Assembly: GCF_900142165.1 (NCBI RefSeq)
Contig: NZ_FQZY01000024.1
Span: 1-62,034 of the forward strand
Origin: Hespellia stercorisuis DSM 15480
GTDB taxonomy: Bacteria > Bacillota > Clostridia > Lachnospirales > Lachnospiraceae
Reading direction: 5' to 3'
Length of the DNA stretch: 62,034 nucleotides
The notes under the pieces were generated by a model. It was given only the letters and a program-made list of their open reading frames with translations. It made no database searches and was not told the origin of the DNA. Within the stretch, counting starts at the first letter, position 1, and each line of letters opens with the position of its first letter. Below are positions 43,425 to 53,096 of this stretch, in pieces. The translations under genes and the position numbers were made by a program.

Positions 43425-43952
43425 ATGAATGTATTACGGGCAAGATGGCATTTTCTGCTTTATTTTATTCTGGGATTTCTGGTGGGGATTATTTATCTGA
43501 ATATGTTTGCGAGTCAGTATCTGAATCAGTCCACACTGTTTTCACCGTATTATATCGAGCAGTATCAGAATCTGAAGATGGATCAGCAGGAATATCTGCT
43601 TCATATATTACAGCTGAGAATACTGCCGTTTCTGTTTCTTGTGGTAGCGGGGTACACCAGGTTCGGAAAGATTGCGGCGGCAGTGGAGCTAGTGTGGTGT
43701 GGCTTTTCCTTTGGCTTCGTGGTGTCGAGCGTGATTATGAGCATGGGGATCAGAGGAATACCATTTATTCTGATTGCGCTGTTCCCACAGTTTCTGTTTT
43801 ATATTGCCGCATATCTGCTCCTGCTTTTTAATATTTATTACACAAAAGCTTTTCAGTGGAACTATTCAAAAATTACGGTAACAGCGCTGCTGCTTGGTTT
43901 GGGAGTATTGTCAGAGGGGTATCTGAATCCCCTCTTTATGGGGATATTATGA
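43425..43952 (+). CDS. SpoIIM-like (DUF95) integral membrane protein
   Basis: A 175-residue membrane protein with about five hydrophobic segments (about 7-25, 68-85, 93-118, 122-145, 155-172). The RILPFLFLVVAGYTRFGKI and GFSFGFVVSSVIMSMGIRG patterns resemble the stage II sporulation protein M family, whose members support engulfment with SpoIID/SpoIIP. The assignment is moderate. ATG at 43425 follows TTGGAGGATTACT; the frame extends 51 bases upstream without a site. Its end overlaps the convergent flippase gene by six bases. Confidence 0.7.
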   Translation: MNVLRARWHFLLYFILGFLVGIIYLNMFASQYLNQSTLFSPYYIEQYQNLKMDQQEYLLHILQLRILPFLFLVVAGYTRFGKIAAAVELVWCGFSFGFVVSSVIMSMGIRGIPFILIALFPQFLFYIAAYLLLLFNIYYTKAFQWNYSKITVTALLLGLGVLSEGYLNPLFMGIL

Positions 43953-45263
43953 CATAATACGTTTTGTCACGGTGGCGGAGAGCATACAGATGACAAACTG
44001 GCTGATCAGTAGTCCAATCAGATAACCATGGATTCCACAGATAGGGATGAGCAGAAAGATGCTGATGATCCGGATTATGATTCCAGCCATATTAATCAGA
44101 AAAGTGAGTGTAGTCTTTCCGAAACCGTTGATGACACTAATCAATGTTGTATTAAGATAAAGGAAGGGACAGATCCAGGCGAGCGTGAGGATGAAATCAC
44201 CCGCCAGAGCGCTGTGAAAAAGCAAGGTCCCCAGAAACTTCCCGAATATCAAAAAAAGAAGTCCGCAGAGGACACCAAGACCAAAGCAGCAGAACAAAAT
44301 CTTTTTGACGAAGTTCTGCTGCTTTTTTTGCACCGGTTCTACGGACATTTCTGCAACGGTGGGTGTCATCAGAAGAGATACTGCGTTGGTGACCGCGGAG
44401 GGAAAGAGGACACAGGGCAGTGCCATTCCGGTGAGAACCCCATAGATGCTCAGTGCCTGGGCGGCATCACAGCCGGCAGCCCGGAGCTGGAGCGGGATGG
44501 AGAACGCCTCAATGCTCTGCAGTACGTTGAGCAGAACCCGGTTGGCCGTCAGTGGCGAAGCAATTTGCAATAATTCTGAGGTGCGCGATTTCACAATGGA
44601 AAATGAAAATGCGGAGCTGGATAGAATCCCCCAATCCTTTTTCAGATAGGCGATGGCACTGGCTGATGCAACCATTTCCCCGAGAATGATGCCGAAAACG
44701 GCTACGGATATGTTTAATCGAATGCCCTCTGCGGTTGCCAGAAGATAGATAAAAAGTACGGATACAATGCGCATGATCTGTTCCAGGAGCTGGGAAAAGG
44801 CAGGAAATCTTGTCTGCTTTAGCCCGAACGCATAGCCGCAGATACAGCTGTGTACGGCCGAGAAGGGGATGGCATACGCAAGCAGAATCAGAAGATCCTG
44901 ACATCGCGGATCTCCGAGAAATCTTGTGGAGAGAAACGCTGCATTGGTCTTGATCAGAAACAGTGCAAGGAGAGAGAGAAGCAGCGAGATAAAGAGTCCG
45001 CACAATGTAATCTCCACAGAATCCTTTTTTCTTCCAGTGGAGGTCTTATATGCAACGAGCTGGGAGAGTGCAGTCTGGATTCCGGCTGAGGAAAACGAGA
45101 TGCCCAGCACGAAAACCGGGAATGTCAGCTGATAAAGGCCGATCATTTCTTCACCGAAGACGCGACTTAAAAATATCCGGTAAAAAAAGCCCATAAAGCG
45201 GGTAGCAAAATTAACGAAAGTAAGCAGGAGCGTCCCTTTGAAAAAAGCACTTTTTTGATTCAT
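43947..45263 (-). CDS. MATE/MVF-type flippase, SpoVB-like
   Basis: A 438-residue polytopic protein of the polysaccharide exporter/MVF flippase superfamily with about 12-14 membrane segments. It begins KSAFFKGTLLLTFVNFATRFMGFFYRIFLSRVFGEEMIGLYQ, shortened here to the family pattern at residues 4-45. SpoVB and related proteins move lipid-linked cell-wall precursors; some Clostridia carry several. It is shorter than B. subtilis SpoVB (about 520). The start follows CAGGGGATTGCC. It is transcribed divergently from the Rrf2 regulator and ends overlapping the SpoIIM-like gene. Confidence 0.82.
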   Translation of the reverse strand: MNQKSAFFKGTLLLTFVNFATRFMGFFYRIFLSRVFGEEMIGLYQLTFPVFVLGISFSSAGIQTALSQLVAYKTSTGRKKDSVEITLCGLFISLLLSLLALFLIKTNAAFLSTRFLGDPRCQDLLILLAYAIPFSAVHSCICGYAFGLKQTRFPAFSQLLEQIMRIVSVLFIYLLATAEGIRLNISVAVFGIILGEMVASASAIAYLKKDWGILSSSAFSFSIVKSRTSELLQIASPLTANRVLLNVLQSIEAFSIPLQLRAAGCDAAQALSIYGVLTGMALPCVLFPSAVTNAVSLLMTPTVAEMSVEPVQKKQQNFVKKILFCCFGLGVLCGLLFLIFGKFLGTLLFHSALAGDFILTLAWICPFLYLNTTLISVINGFGKTTLTFLINMAGIIIRIISIFLLIPICGIHGYLIGLLISQFVICMLSATVTKRIMS

Positions 45264-45309
45264 GGCAATCCCCTGAAATAGTTTATTGTATTATATTCAA
45301 TACACGGGG

Positions 45310-45338
45310 TTGACAGAACATAGGCGGAATGATATTCT
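45310..45338 (+). promoter_or_regulatory. Promoter for the Rrf2/Isc operon
   Basis: TTGACA (45310-45315), a 17-base spacer and TATTCT (45333-45338). It gives a leader of about 145 bases that is mostly the 15-bp repeat. Confidence 0.7.
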
Positions 45339-45367
45339 AACAGTGTGTTGAAACCCTAGTAATTTTA

Positions 45368-45457
45368 TAGGGTATGGAATGATAGGGTATGAAACAATAG
45401 GATATAAAATAGCAGGGTATGGATTCATGAGATACAGTTGAACAGGATATGAATGGT
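45368..45457. repeat. Six 15-bp tandem repeats in the Rrf2/Isc leader
   Basis: Six degenerate 15-bp units (start 45368) share the core YAGGRTATGRAAYRA. They lie between the promoter and the TTG start of the regulator. No gene is encoded. They could be protein-binding sites or a copy-variable leader. Confidence 0.75.
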
Positions 45458-45490
45458 ATCCACAGGATAGAAAGACAGGAGTGTGAAGAA

Positions 45491-45958
45491 TTGAAATTAT
45501 CAACAAAAGGAAGATACGGGCTTCGCGCACTGGTGGACCTGGCTCAGTACAGCGAGCAGGAACCGGTTTCAATCACGAGTATCGCTGCAAGGCAGGGCAT
45601 TTCAGAACGGTATCTGGAGCAGCTCATGTGCCTGCTGAAAAAAGCGGGCCTGGTTCGAAGCATCCGCGGTGCAGGCGGGGGATATGTGCTCGATAAAGAG
45701 GCGGCAGATATCTCTGTAGGCGATGTTCTTAGAGCACTGGAGGGAAGTCTGGATCCGGTTGAGTGTTCCGGCCTCCACCCCAGTGAGGGGTGCAGGTCAT
45801 CGGATGTGTGTGTCACAAAGTATGTCTGGCAGAAGATCAATGACAGCATCAATCACACAGTGGATGAAATCAAGCTGGATCAACTGGTTGCCGAGAGCAG
45901 GGAGCTCTGTGCCGGCACGAAGGATCAAACCATAATCTGTGAGAAGAAGACAAAATAA
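45491..45958 (+). CDS. iscR: Rrf2-family (IscR-like) regulator
   Basis: A 155-residue Rrf2-family winged-helix repressor. It begins MKLSTKGRYGLRALVDLA, the family start, from a TTG codon at 45491 after ACAGGAGTGTGAAGAA. The recognition helix region is ISERYLEQLMCLLKKAGLV. Three cysteines lie in VECSGLHPSEGCRSSDVC (about 97-114), like the Fe-S cluster ligands of IscR but with different spacing. It precedes the desulfurase and IscU genes, so an Fe-S or cysteine-sensing regulator of this operon is likely. Confidence 0.88.
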   Translation: MKLSTKGRYGLRALVDLAQYSEQEPVSITSIAARQGISERYLEQLMCLLKKAGLVRSIRGAGGGYVLDKEAADISVGDVLRALEGSLDPVECSGLHPSEGCRSSDVCVTKYVWQKINDSINHTVDEIKLDQLVAESRELCAGTKDQTIICEKKTK

Positions 45959-46091
45959 GTAGATGGAATAATCGACAAAAAAGCCGACAGCATCAACTTG
46001 CCGGGGGAATAACAACCGAAATAACCGGAGGCGGCAAATCACAGAGCATGCAGGGGGAAGAAACAGCAGTACAAATAGAAGGAGAAAACAA

Positions 46092-47276
46092 ATGAGCAGA
46101 TTGATATATCTTGACAATGCAGCAACAACAAAGACAGCACCGGAAGTGGTGGATGCAATGCTTCCATATTTTACGGAACATTTTGGAAATCCGTCCAGCA
46201 TCTATAGCTTCGCAGCAGCGAACAAAGAGGTGATCGCGAAACAGCGTGAAACAATTGCGGATGCGCTCGGTGCGAAAGCAAATGAAATCTATTTTACAGC
46301 CGGTGGTTCCGAGTCGGACAACTGGGCACTGAAGGCGACAGCAGAAGCTTATGCTGCAAAAGGAAACCATATTATTACAAGCAAGATCGAACATCATGCG
46401 ATCCTTCACACCTGTCAGTATTTAGAGACACGTGGATTTGAGGTGACGTACCTCGATGTGGACGAGGACGGTGTGGTGAAGCTGGAAGATCTTAAGGCAG
46501 CTATCCGGCCGACTACGATTCTGATCTCCATCATGTATGCCAACAATGAGATCGGAACGATTCAGCCAATCCGGGAGATCGGAGAAATCGCGAAAGAGCA
46601 TGGAATTCTCTTTCATACAGATGCGGTGCAGGCCTTTGGACAGGTGCCGATTGATGTGGATGCATGTCATATCGACATGCTCAGTGCGAGCGGTCACAAG
46701 CTGAATGGACCGAAGGGAATTGGATTTTTGTATATCAGAACCGGCGTCAAGATCCGCTCCTTTGTCCATGGCGGTGCGCAGGAGCGCAAGCGCCGTGCCG
46801 GCACGGAAAATGTACCGGGAATTGTCGGACTGGGGACTGCGGTGGACCGCGCGGTGAGAACGATGAAAGAACGTACAGTCAAAGAGAGAGAATTGAGAGA
46901 TTATCTGATCAAACGAATCTCGGAAGAAATTCCGTACTGCAGACTCAACGGGCATCCGACGGACAGACTTCCGAATAATGTGAACTTCAGTTTTCGGTTC
47001 GTGGAGGGAGAATCCATGCTGATCCGTCTGGATCTGCTCGGAATCTGTGCATCGAGTGGTTCCGCGTGTACATCCGGATCGCTGGATCCGTCTCATGTAC
47101 TTCTGGCAATCGGTCTTCCGCACGAGATTGCACACGGCTCACTCAGGATGACCTTAAACGAAGAGATCACAAAAGAAGATATTGATTACGTGACAGACAA
47201 TTTGAAAGAAATTGTAGCATTGATTCGAAGTATGTCACCATTATATGAAGATTTCATGAAAAAACAGGCGAAATAA
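46092..47276 (+). CDS. iscS: Cysteine desulfurase (IscS/NifS)
   Basis: A 394-residue PLP enzyme that takes sulfur from cysteine for Fe-S clusters and thiolated tRNA. It starts MSRLIYLDNAATTK. The PLP Lys203 is in SASGHKLNGPKG. The catalytic Cys326 lies in the flexible loop SSGSACTSGSLDPSHV, the longer IscS/NifS type. It is followed after 15 bases by iscU and then mnmA, so it probably supplies both Fe-S assembly and s2U34 synthesis. Start follows AGAAGGAGAAAACA. Confidence 0.96.
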   Translation: MSRLIYLDNAATTKTAPEVVDAMLPYFTEHFGNPSSIYSFAAANKEVIAKQRETIADALGAKANEIYFTAGGSESDNWALKATAEAYAAKGNHIITSKIEHHAILHTCQYLETRGFEVTYLDVDEDGVVKLEDLKAAIRPTTILISIMYANNEIGTIQPIREIGEIAKEHGILFHTDAVQAFGQVPIDVDACHIDMLSASGHKLNGPKGIGFLYIRTGVKIRSFVHGGAQERKRRAGTENVPGIVGLGTAVDRAVRTMKERTVKERELRDYLIKRISEEIPYCRLNGHPTDRLPNNVNFSFRFVEGESMLIRLDLLGICASSGSACTSGSLDPSHVLLAIGLPHEIAHGSLRMTLNEEITKEDIDYVTDNLKEIVALIRSMSPLYEDFMKKQAK

Positions 47277-47291
47277 CAGGAGGATAAAATC

Positions 47292-47735
47292 ATGTATACA
47301 GAAAAAGTAATGGATCATTTTCAGCATCCGAGAAATGTGGGAGAGATTGAGAATGCGAGTGGTGTAGGTACAGTTGGAAACGCAAAGTGCGGTGATATCA
47401 TGAGAATATATCTGGATATCGACGAGAACCAGATTATCCGGGACTGCAAGTTCAAGACCTTTGGCTGCGGGGCCGCAATCGCTACCAGCAGCATGGCAAC
47501 GGAACTGGTAAAAGGGAAGAACATCCGGGAGGCCATGGAAGTGACGAATAAAGCTGTAATGGAAGCACTTGACGGACTGCCGCCGGTCAAGGTACACTGT
47601 TCCTTGTTGGCAGAAGAAGCGATTCACGCTGCTCTCTGGGATTATGCGGAGAAGCATGACATCAAGATAGAAGGTCTGGTGAGACCGAAAAATGATATCC
47701 ATGAGGGCGAGGAAGGCGAGGAAGAGGACTATTAG
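47292..47735 (+). CDS. iscU: Fe-S scaffold IscU/NifU N-terminal type
   Basis: A 147-residue Fe-S scaffold. The three conserved cysteines are in NAKCGDIM (about 35), TFGCGAAIA (about 61) and KVHCSLLA (about 104). The Asp of the first site is present. It lacks the C-terminal Nfu domain of NifU. An acidic tail (EGEEGEEEDY) ends the protein. The start follows ACAGGAGGATAAAATC. mnmA starts immediately after the stop. Confidence 0.94.
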   Translation: MYTEKVMDHFQHPRNVGEIENASGVGTVGNAKCGDIMRIYLDIDENQIIRDCKFKTFGCGAAIATSSMATELVKGKNIREAMEVTNKAVMEALDGLPPVKVHCSLLAEEAIHAALWDYAEKHDIKIEGLVRPKNDIHEGEEGEEEDY

Positions 47736-48854
47736 ATGAAAACAGTAGTGGTGGGAATGTCAGGTGGAGTTGACTCCTCCGTTGCGGCGTATTTGCTGAA
47801 AAAACAAGGATTTCAGGTGATTGGTGTCACCATGCAGATCTGGCAGGATGAAGACCAGGTGACGCAGGAGGAGAACGGCGGGTGCTGCGGACTGAGCGCG
47901 GTGGATGATGCCAGAAGAGTGGCATCAGATCTGCAGATTCCATATTATGTCATGAATTTTAAAGAAGAATTTAAGACCAATGTGATCGATTATTTTGTGG
48001 AGGAATATCTGAATGGCAGAACCCCCAATCCGTGCATTGCGTGCAACCGCTATGTGAAGTGGGAGGCTCTGCTGCAGCGAAGTCTTGCCATCGGGGCGGA
48101 CTATATCGCGACAGGCCATTACGCCCGGATCGAGAAGCTTCCAAATGGAAGATACACCATTGCCTGTTCCAAAACCTCGGCAAAGGACCAGACCTATGCG
48201 CTGTACAACCTGACACAGGAGCAATTGTCACGCACACTTATGCCGGTCGGAGAATACACCAAAGAAGAGATCCGTGAGATCGCGAAGGAGATTCATCTGC
48301 AGGTTGCAGGGAAACCGGACAGCCAGGATATCTGCTTCGTGCCGGATGGGGATTACGCGGCGTTTATCGAGGAATACAGTGACCGGAACATACCGGAGGG
48401 AAACTTCGTGCTGTCAGACGGTACTGTGCTGGGCCGGCATAAGGGCATCACTCATTACACGGTAGGACAGAGAAGAGGACTGGGACTGGCCCTTGGCTAT
48501 CATGCATTTGTGTTGGAAATCCGTCCGGAGACCAATGAGGTTGTCCTGGGAACGAACGAAGAGCAGATGACCGATACCGTGCGAGCAAACCATCTGAATT
48601 TCATGGCGATGGGAGATTTAACAGAACCTTTACGTGTTTTTACAAAAATACGCTATAACCACCGTGGAGCATGGTGTACAATCGAAAAGTCCGGTGAAGA
48701 TGAGGTCCTGTGCACGTTTGAACAGCCACAGCGCGCAGTGACTCCGGGACAGGCAGTCGTTTTTTATGCGGCAGAGGAACGGCCGAAGACGGAAGGCTCA
48801 TCGGAGATGTACACAAGAGCAGAATATGTGATAGGCGGAGGAATTATTTTATGA
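47736..48854 (+). CDS. mnmA: tRNA-specific 2-thiouridylase MnmA
   Basis: A 372-residue enzyme that thiolates U34 of tRNA-Lys, Glu and Gln. The PP-loop is GMSGGVDSSVAAYLL (about 7-21). NPCIACNRYVKW carries the catalytic Cys, and DSQDICFV the second. Length is typical. The sulfur is expected from the adjacent IscS. Its stop overlaps the hisJ-like start by four bases (ATGA). Confidence 0.97.
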   Translation: MKTVVVGMSGGVDSSVAAYLLKKQGFQVIGVTMQIWQDEDQVTQEENGGCCGLSAVDDARRVASDLQIPYYVMNFKEEFKTNVIDYFVEEYLNGRTPNPCIACNRYVKWEALLQRSLAIGADYIATGHYARIEKLPNGRYTIACSKTSAKDQTYALYNLTQEQLSRTLMPVGEYTKEEIREIAKEIHLQVAGKPDSQDICFVPDGDYAAFIEEYSDRNIPEGNFVLSDGTVLGRHKGITHYTVGQRRGLGLALGYHAFVLEIRPETNEVVLGTNEEQMTDTVRANHLNFMAMGDLTEPLRVFTKIRYNHRGAWCTIEKSGEDEVLCTFEQPQRAVTPGQAVVFYAAEERPKTEGSSEMYTRAEYVIGGGIIL

Positions 48855-49663
48855 TAACAGCAGATTTTCATATGCATACCTCGTTTTCTTTAGACAGCGA
48901 GGCGGATCCACGGGATATGGTCGAGCGGGCGATCAGCCTCGGACTCAAAACCATATGCTTTACGGATCACAATGACAAGGATTATCCCATCCATGAAGGC
49001 GAGACCGGATTTGATCTTGATATTGACCGTTATATGAAGACGATGAGTGCACTGCAGGAGGAATACAAAGACAAGATCAGGATTCTGATCGGCGTTGAGA
49101 TCGGACTTCAGGAACATCTGGCGCAGTATCATCATCAGTTTGTGATGGACCACCCGTTTGATTTTGTGATCGGATCCATGCATGTAGTCCATGGAATGGA
49201 TCCATATTACGGAGAAATTTTCAAGACAAAAACAGATGAGGAAGTATACCGGGAAACGTTTCTTGCCACAATAGACAATATCCGTGATTTTATGGATTAT
49301 GATGTGCTGGGACATATTGATTATGTCGTGCGCTACGGCAAAAATCAGGCGGCCGATTATTCATACCGGAAGTACGCAGATGAGATCGATGAGATTCTGA
49401 GAATCGTCATTGCAAACGGAAAAGGGATTGAATTGAATACAGCAGGATTGAAATACGGACTGGACTTCTGCCACCCGCATCCTGATGTACTGAAACGGTA
49501 TCGGGAACTGGGCGGAGAAATCATCACAGTCGGCGCAGACGGGCATGCACCGGAGCATATCGCCTATGATTTTAACAAGGTGAGCGATATCCTGAAAGAG
49601 TGCGGATTTAAATATTACACAGAATTTTCTGCACGAAAGCCGTATTTTAAGCAACTTCCATAA
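48851..49663 (+). CDS. hisJ: Histidinol-phosphatase HisJ-type (PHP family)
   Basis: A 270-residue PHP-domain phosphatase. FHMHTSFSLDSE (about residues 6-17) and CFTDHND (about 37) supply metal ligands; DVLGHIDYV and HPHPDVL complete the site. The family dephosphorylates histidinol phosphate in histidine synthesis, but no other his gene is near, so a different phosphomonoester is possible. Translation is coupled to mnmA by the four-base overlap. Confidence 0.85.
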   Translation: MITADFHMHTSFSLDSEADPRDMVERAISLGLKTICFTDHNDKDYPIHEGETGFDLDIDRYMKTMSALQEEYKDKIRILIGVEIGLQEHLAQYHHQFVMDHPFDFVIGSMHVVHGMDPYYGEIFKTKTDEEVYRETFLATIDNIRDFMDYDVLGHIDYVVRYGKNQAADYSYRKYADEIDEILRIVIANGKGIELNTAGLKYGLDFCHPHPDVLKRYRELGGEIITVGADGHAPEHIAYDFNKVSDILKECGFKYYTEFSARKPYFKQLP

Positions 49664-49678
49664 AATATCAAAATAGAC

Positions 49679-49707
49679 TTGAATTTTTGTTCTTGGTTTA
49701 GTACAAT
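49679..49707 (+). promoter_or_regulatory. Promoter of the glycolytic gene gap
   Basis: TTGAAT (49679-49684), a 17-base spacer and TACAAT (49702-49707). A leader of about 90 bases follows. Confidence 0.7.
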
Positions 49708-49724
49708 CATACGTAGTTGATGAA

Positions 49725-49743
49725 TCTTTAACAAAGTTAAAGA
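49725..49743. promoter_or_regulatory. Palindrome in the gap leader
   Basis: TCTTTAAC and GTTAAAGA (8 bp each, 3-base spacer) lie at 49725-49732 and 49736-49743, just after the expected transcription start. It is a good size and place for a repressor site or a 5' stabilising hairpin. Confidence 0.5.
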
Positions 49744-49801
49744 AATATCAATAGGACTGTGTAACCAGTTAATATTATTTAAACTTTAGGAGGAATTTAA
49801 C

Positions 49802-50815
49802 ATGGCAGTAAAAGTAGCGATTAATGGATTTGGACGTATTGGACGTCTTGCATTCAGACAGATGTTTGGAGCAGAGGGTTATGAAGTAGTAGCAATCAAC
49901 GATTTAACATCTCCAAAAATGTTAGCTCACTTATTAAAATATGACTCATCTCAGGGAAGATATGCCCTTTGCGATAAAGTTACAGCAGGTGATGACTCTA
50001 TCACTGTTGATGGACAGACCATCAAAATCTACGCTGAAGCAGACGCAGCAAACCTTCCATGGGGAGACTTGAAAGTAGACGTTGTTCTTGAGTGTACAGG
50101 TTTCTATACATCCAAAGCAAAAGCAGAAGCTCATATCAAAGCAGGCGCTAGAAAAGTTGTTATCTCTGCACCAGCTGGAAACGATCTTCCTACAATCGTA
50201 TTCAACACAAACCATGATATCTTAAAACCAGAAGATACTGTTATTTCAGCAGCATCCTGCACAACAAACTGCCTTGCACCAATGGCAGACGCTCTGAACA
50301 AATTAGCTCCAATCCAGTCTGGTATCATGAACACAATTCATGCATACACAGGAGATCAGATGACTCTTGACGGACCACAGAGAAAAGGTGATTTAAGAAG
50401 ATCCCGCGCAGCTGCAGTAAATATCGTGCCTAACTCAACAGGTGCTGCAAAAGCAATCGGCCTTGTTATTCCTGAACTGAACGGTAAGTTAATCGGAGCT
50501 GCTCAGCGTGTTCCAACCCCTACAGGATCTACAACAATCTTAGTTGCAGTTGTTAAGGGTATTGTTACAGTTGAACAGATCAACGCAGCAATGAAAGCAG
50601 CAGCAAACGATTCTTACGGATATACAGAAGAAGAATTAGTATCAAGCGATATCGTTGGTATGAAATTCGGTTCTTTATTCGATGCAACACAGACAATGGC
50701 ATCTCCAATGGAAGATGGCAATACACAGGTACAGGTAGTATCTTGGTATGACAATGAGAATTCTTACACAAGCCAGATGGTAAGAACAATCAAATATTTC
50801 TCTGAGTTAGCTTAG
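49802..50815 (+). CDS. gap: Glyceraldehyde-3-phosphate dehydrogenase
   Basis: A 337-residue NAD-dependent GAPDH of central glycolysis. [18 protein letters not shown] binds NAD. The catalytic Cys153 is in [10 protein letters not shown]. Length is typical. Its codon use favours A/T-ending and preferred codons compared with neighbours, as expected for a highly expressed gene (visible, not computed). It has a strong promoter and a TTAGGAGGAATTTAAC site. A terminator separates it from pgk, so gap is probably made in excess. Confidence 0.97.
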   Translation: MAVKVAINGFGRIGRLAFRQMFGAEGYEVVAINDLTSPKMLAHLLKYDSSQGRYALCDKVTAGDDSITVDGQTIKIYAEADAANLPWGDLKVDVVLECTGFYTSKAKAEAHIKAGARKVVISAPAGNDLPTIVFNTNHDILKPEDTVISAASCTTNCLAPMADALNKLAPIQSGIMNTIHAYTGDQMTLDGPQRKGDLRRSRAAAVNIVPNSTGAAKAIGLVIPELNGKLIGAAQRVPTPTGSTTILVAVVKGIVTVEQINAAMKAAANDSYGYTEEELVSSDIVGMKFGSLFDATQTMASPMEDGNTQVQVVSWYDNENSYTSQMVRTIKYFSELA

Positions 50816-50892
50816 AACATTGGCGGGGCAGTTTCCGGGATTTGTGCTCGGATGCATCCTCATTAAAATTTTATGGCTTTAATGACTCACCA

Positions 50893-50928
50893 GGGGTCCG
50901 GTCTTTTTGGACCGGATCCCTTTTATTA
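50893..50928 (+). terminator. Terminator between gap and pgk
   Basis: An 11-position stem (50893-50903 with 50910-50920) has a 6-base loop and is followed by TTTTATTA. Read-through or a separate promoter must supply pgk. Confidence 0.85.
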
Positions 50929-50954
50929 CCCAAATATCTTAAGGAGGCAATACT

Positions 50955-52148
50955 ATGCTTAACAAAAAATCAGTAGATGATATTAATGTAAAAGGGAAAA
51001 AGGTTCTCTGCAGATGTGACTTCAACGTGCCGTTGATCGATGGAAAAATCACAGATGAGAATCGTCTTGTTGCAGCACTCCCTACAATCCAGAAATTAGT
51101 TGCAGACGGCGGAAAAGTAATTCTGTGCTCACACCTTGGAAAACCGAAGGGACAGCCATTACCAGAGCTTTCTCTCGCACCGGTTGCAGTCAGACTGTCA
51201 GAACTGCTTGGACAGGAAGTAAAATTTGCAGCGGATGATAATGTAGTAGGACCAAACGCAAAGGCTGCTGTTGAGGCAATGCAGGATGGAGACATCGTTC
51301 TTCTTGAAAACACACGCTACAGAGCAGAAGAGACAAAAAATGGCGAAGAGTTCAGCAAAGATCTCGCTTCTCTCTGCGATGTATTCGTTAATGATGCATT
51401 CGGAACCGCACATAGAGCACACTGCTCGAACGTAGGTGTAACACAGTTTGTTGACACTGCAGTTGTTGGATACCTGATGCAGAAAGAAATCGATTTCCTC
51501 GGAAATGCTGTAGACAATCCGGAGAGACCGTTCGTAGCAATTCTCGGTGGAGCAAAAGTTTCAAGTAAGATCTCCGTTATCGAGAACCTTCTTGAAAAAG
51601 TTGATACACTGATCATCGGTGGAGGTATGTCTTATACTTTCAGCAAAGCACTTGGCGGTGGCGTTGGTAACTCACTTCTCGAGGAAGACTTCTGCGATTA
51701 TGCACTGAAGATGTTGGATAAGGCCAAAGAAAAAGGCGTTAAATTATTACTTCCAGTCGACAATATCGTTGCAGATGATTTCTCAAACGATGCACATACA
51801 CAGATTGTGGGCCGCGGAGATATTCCGGATGGCTGGGAGGGTCTTGACATCGGACCTGAGACTGCAAAATTATATGCAGACGCAGTAAAGACAGCAAAGA
51901 CCGTTGTATGGAACGGACCGATGGGATGCTTTGAGATGCCGAATTTCGCAGCAGGTACAGAGGCGGTAGCAAAAGCACTCTCTGAGACAGATGCAGTGAC
52001 AATCATCGGTGGAGGTGATTCTGCAGCAGCAGTAAATCAGCTTGGATACGGTGACAAGATGACACATATCTCTACAGGCGGTGGAGCTTCCCTTGAATTT
52101 TTAGAGGGAAAAGAGCTTCCGGGTGTAGCGGCAGCAAACGATAAATAA
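50955..52148 (+). CDS. pgk: Phosphoglycerate kinase
   Basis: A 397-residue kinase transferring phosphate from 1,3-bisphosphoglycerate to ADP. The start region [12 protein letters not shown] is the family signature. [22 protein letters not shown] and the nucleotide-site loop [13 protein letters not shown] are present. Length is typical. It follows CTTAAGGAGGCAATACT. It lies 139 bases after gap, beyond a terminator, and 87 bases before tpiA. Confidence 0.97.
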   Translation: MLNKKSVDDINVKGKKVLCRCDFNVPLIDGKITDENRLVAALPTIQKLVADGGKVILCSHLGKPKGQPLPELSLAPVAVRLSELLGQEVKFAADDNVVGPNAKAAVEAMQDGDIVLLENTRYRAEETKNGEEFSKDLASLCDVFVNDAFGTAHRAHCSNVGVTQFVDTAVVGYLMQKEIDFLGNAVDNPERPFVAILGGAKVSSKISVIENLLEKVDTLIIGGGMSYTFSKALGGGVGNSLLEEDFCDYALKMLDKAKEKGVKLLLPVDNIVADDFSNDAHTQIVGRGDIPDGWEGLDIGPETAKLYADAVKTAKTVVWNGPMGCFEMPNFAAGTEAVAKALSETDAVTIIGGGDSAAAVNQLGYGDKMTHISTGGGASLEFLEGKELPGVAAANDK

Positions 52149-52235
52149 ACAGCATGAATTTTAGTTGTCAGGAAAATTCGTGAATCAGGTCTTATGTATT
52201 CGGACCACATAATATAAGAAAAGAGGATTTCGTAA

Positions 52236-52985
52236 ATGGCTAGAAGAAAAATAGTTGCAGGTAACTGGAAGATGAACAAAACTCCAAGCGAGGCAGTTGC
52301 CCTGATTAATGAATTAAAACCATTGGTTGCCAATGATGATGTAGACGTAGTATTCTGCGTACCGGCTATCGATATCATTCCTGCAGTAGAAGCTGCTGAG
52401 GGAAGCAACATCTGCATCGGTGCAGAGAATATGCATTTTGAGGAGAGCGGAGCTTACACAGGAGAAATCTCTCCGGCTATGCTCACGGATGCAGGCGTAA
52501 AATACGTGGTACTTGGCCATTCAGAGAGAAGAGAATACTTTGCTGAGACAAGTGAGAGTGTTAACAAAAAAATGCTGAAAGCATTTGAGCATGGTTTGAT
52601 TCCAATCATGTGCTGTGGAGAGACTCTTGAGCAGAGAGAGCAGGGCGTGACCATGGACTTTGTGCGTCAGCAGGTTAAGGTTGGTTTCCTTGGACTTACA
52701 GCAGAGCAGGCACAGACAGCAGTAATCGCTTATGAGCCAATCTGGGCTATCGGAACAGGAGAAGTTGCAACAACAGAGCAGGCTGAGGAAGTATGCTCAG
52801 GAATCCGTGCATGCATCGCTGAAATCTATGATGAAGCAACAGCAGAAGCTATCCGCATTCAGTACGGCGGATCTGTATCTGGCGAAAGTGCTCCTGAATT
52901 ATTTGCACAGCCTGACATCGACGGTGGTCTTGTCGGCGGAGCTTCTTTAAAACCAGACTTTGGTAAGATCGTAAATTGCAAATAA
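52236..52985 (+). CDS. tpiA: Triosephosphate isomerase
   Basis: A 249-residue isomerase that interconverts dihydroxyacetone phosphate and glyceraldehyde 3-phosphate. Substrate Lys is in AGNWKMNK, the His in VLGHSERR, and the catalytic Glu in [11 protein letters not shown]. The phosphate loop YGGSVSGES is near the end. Length is typical. It follows AAAGAGGATTTCGTAA. A terminator follows it. Confidence 0.97.
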   Translation: MARRKIVAGNWKMNKTPSEAVALINELKPLVANDDVDVVFCVPAIDIIPAVEAAEGSNICIGAENMHFEESGAYTGEISPAMLTDAGVKYVVLGHSERREYFAETSESVNKKMLKAFEHGLIPIMCCGETLEQREQGVTMDFVRQQVKVGFLGLTAEQAQTAVIAYEPIWAIGTGEVATTEQAEEVCSGIRACIAEIYDEATAEAIRIQYGGSVSGESAPELFAQPDIDGGLVGGASLKPDFGKIVNCK

Positions 52986-52995
52986 CAGGCTTACT

Positions 52996-53029
52996 AAAAT
53001 GTGGAGGAGAAGCATCCTCCACATTTTTT
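52996..53029 (+). terminator. Terminator between tpiA and gpmI
   Basis: A perfect 13-bp stem (52996-53008 with 53015-53027) has a 6-base loop and ends in six T. Only 70 bases separate it from the gpmI start. Confidence 0.9.
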
Positions 53030-53096
53030 AACCTTATCAGGGATAGAGTGCGGCGGATTACAAATATCCGCTTTGAATAAAAGGAGATAATAAAAA

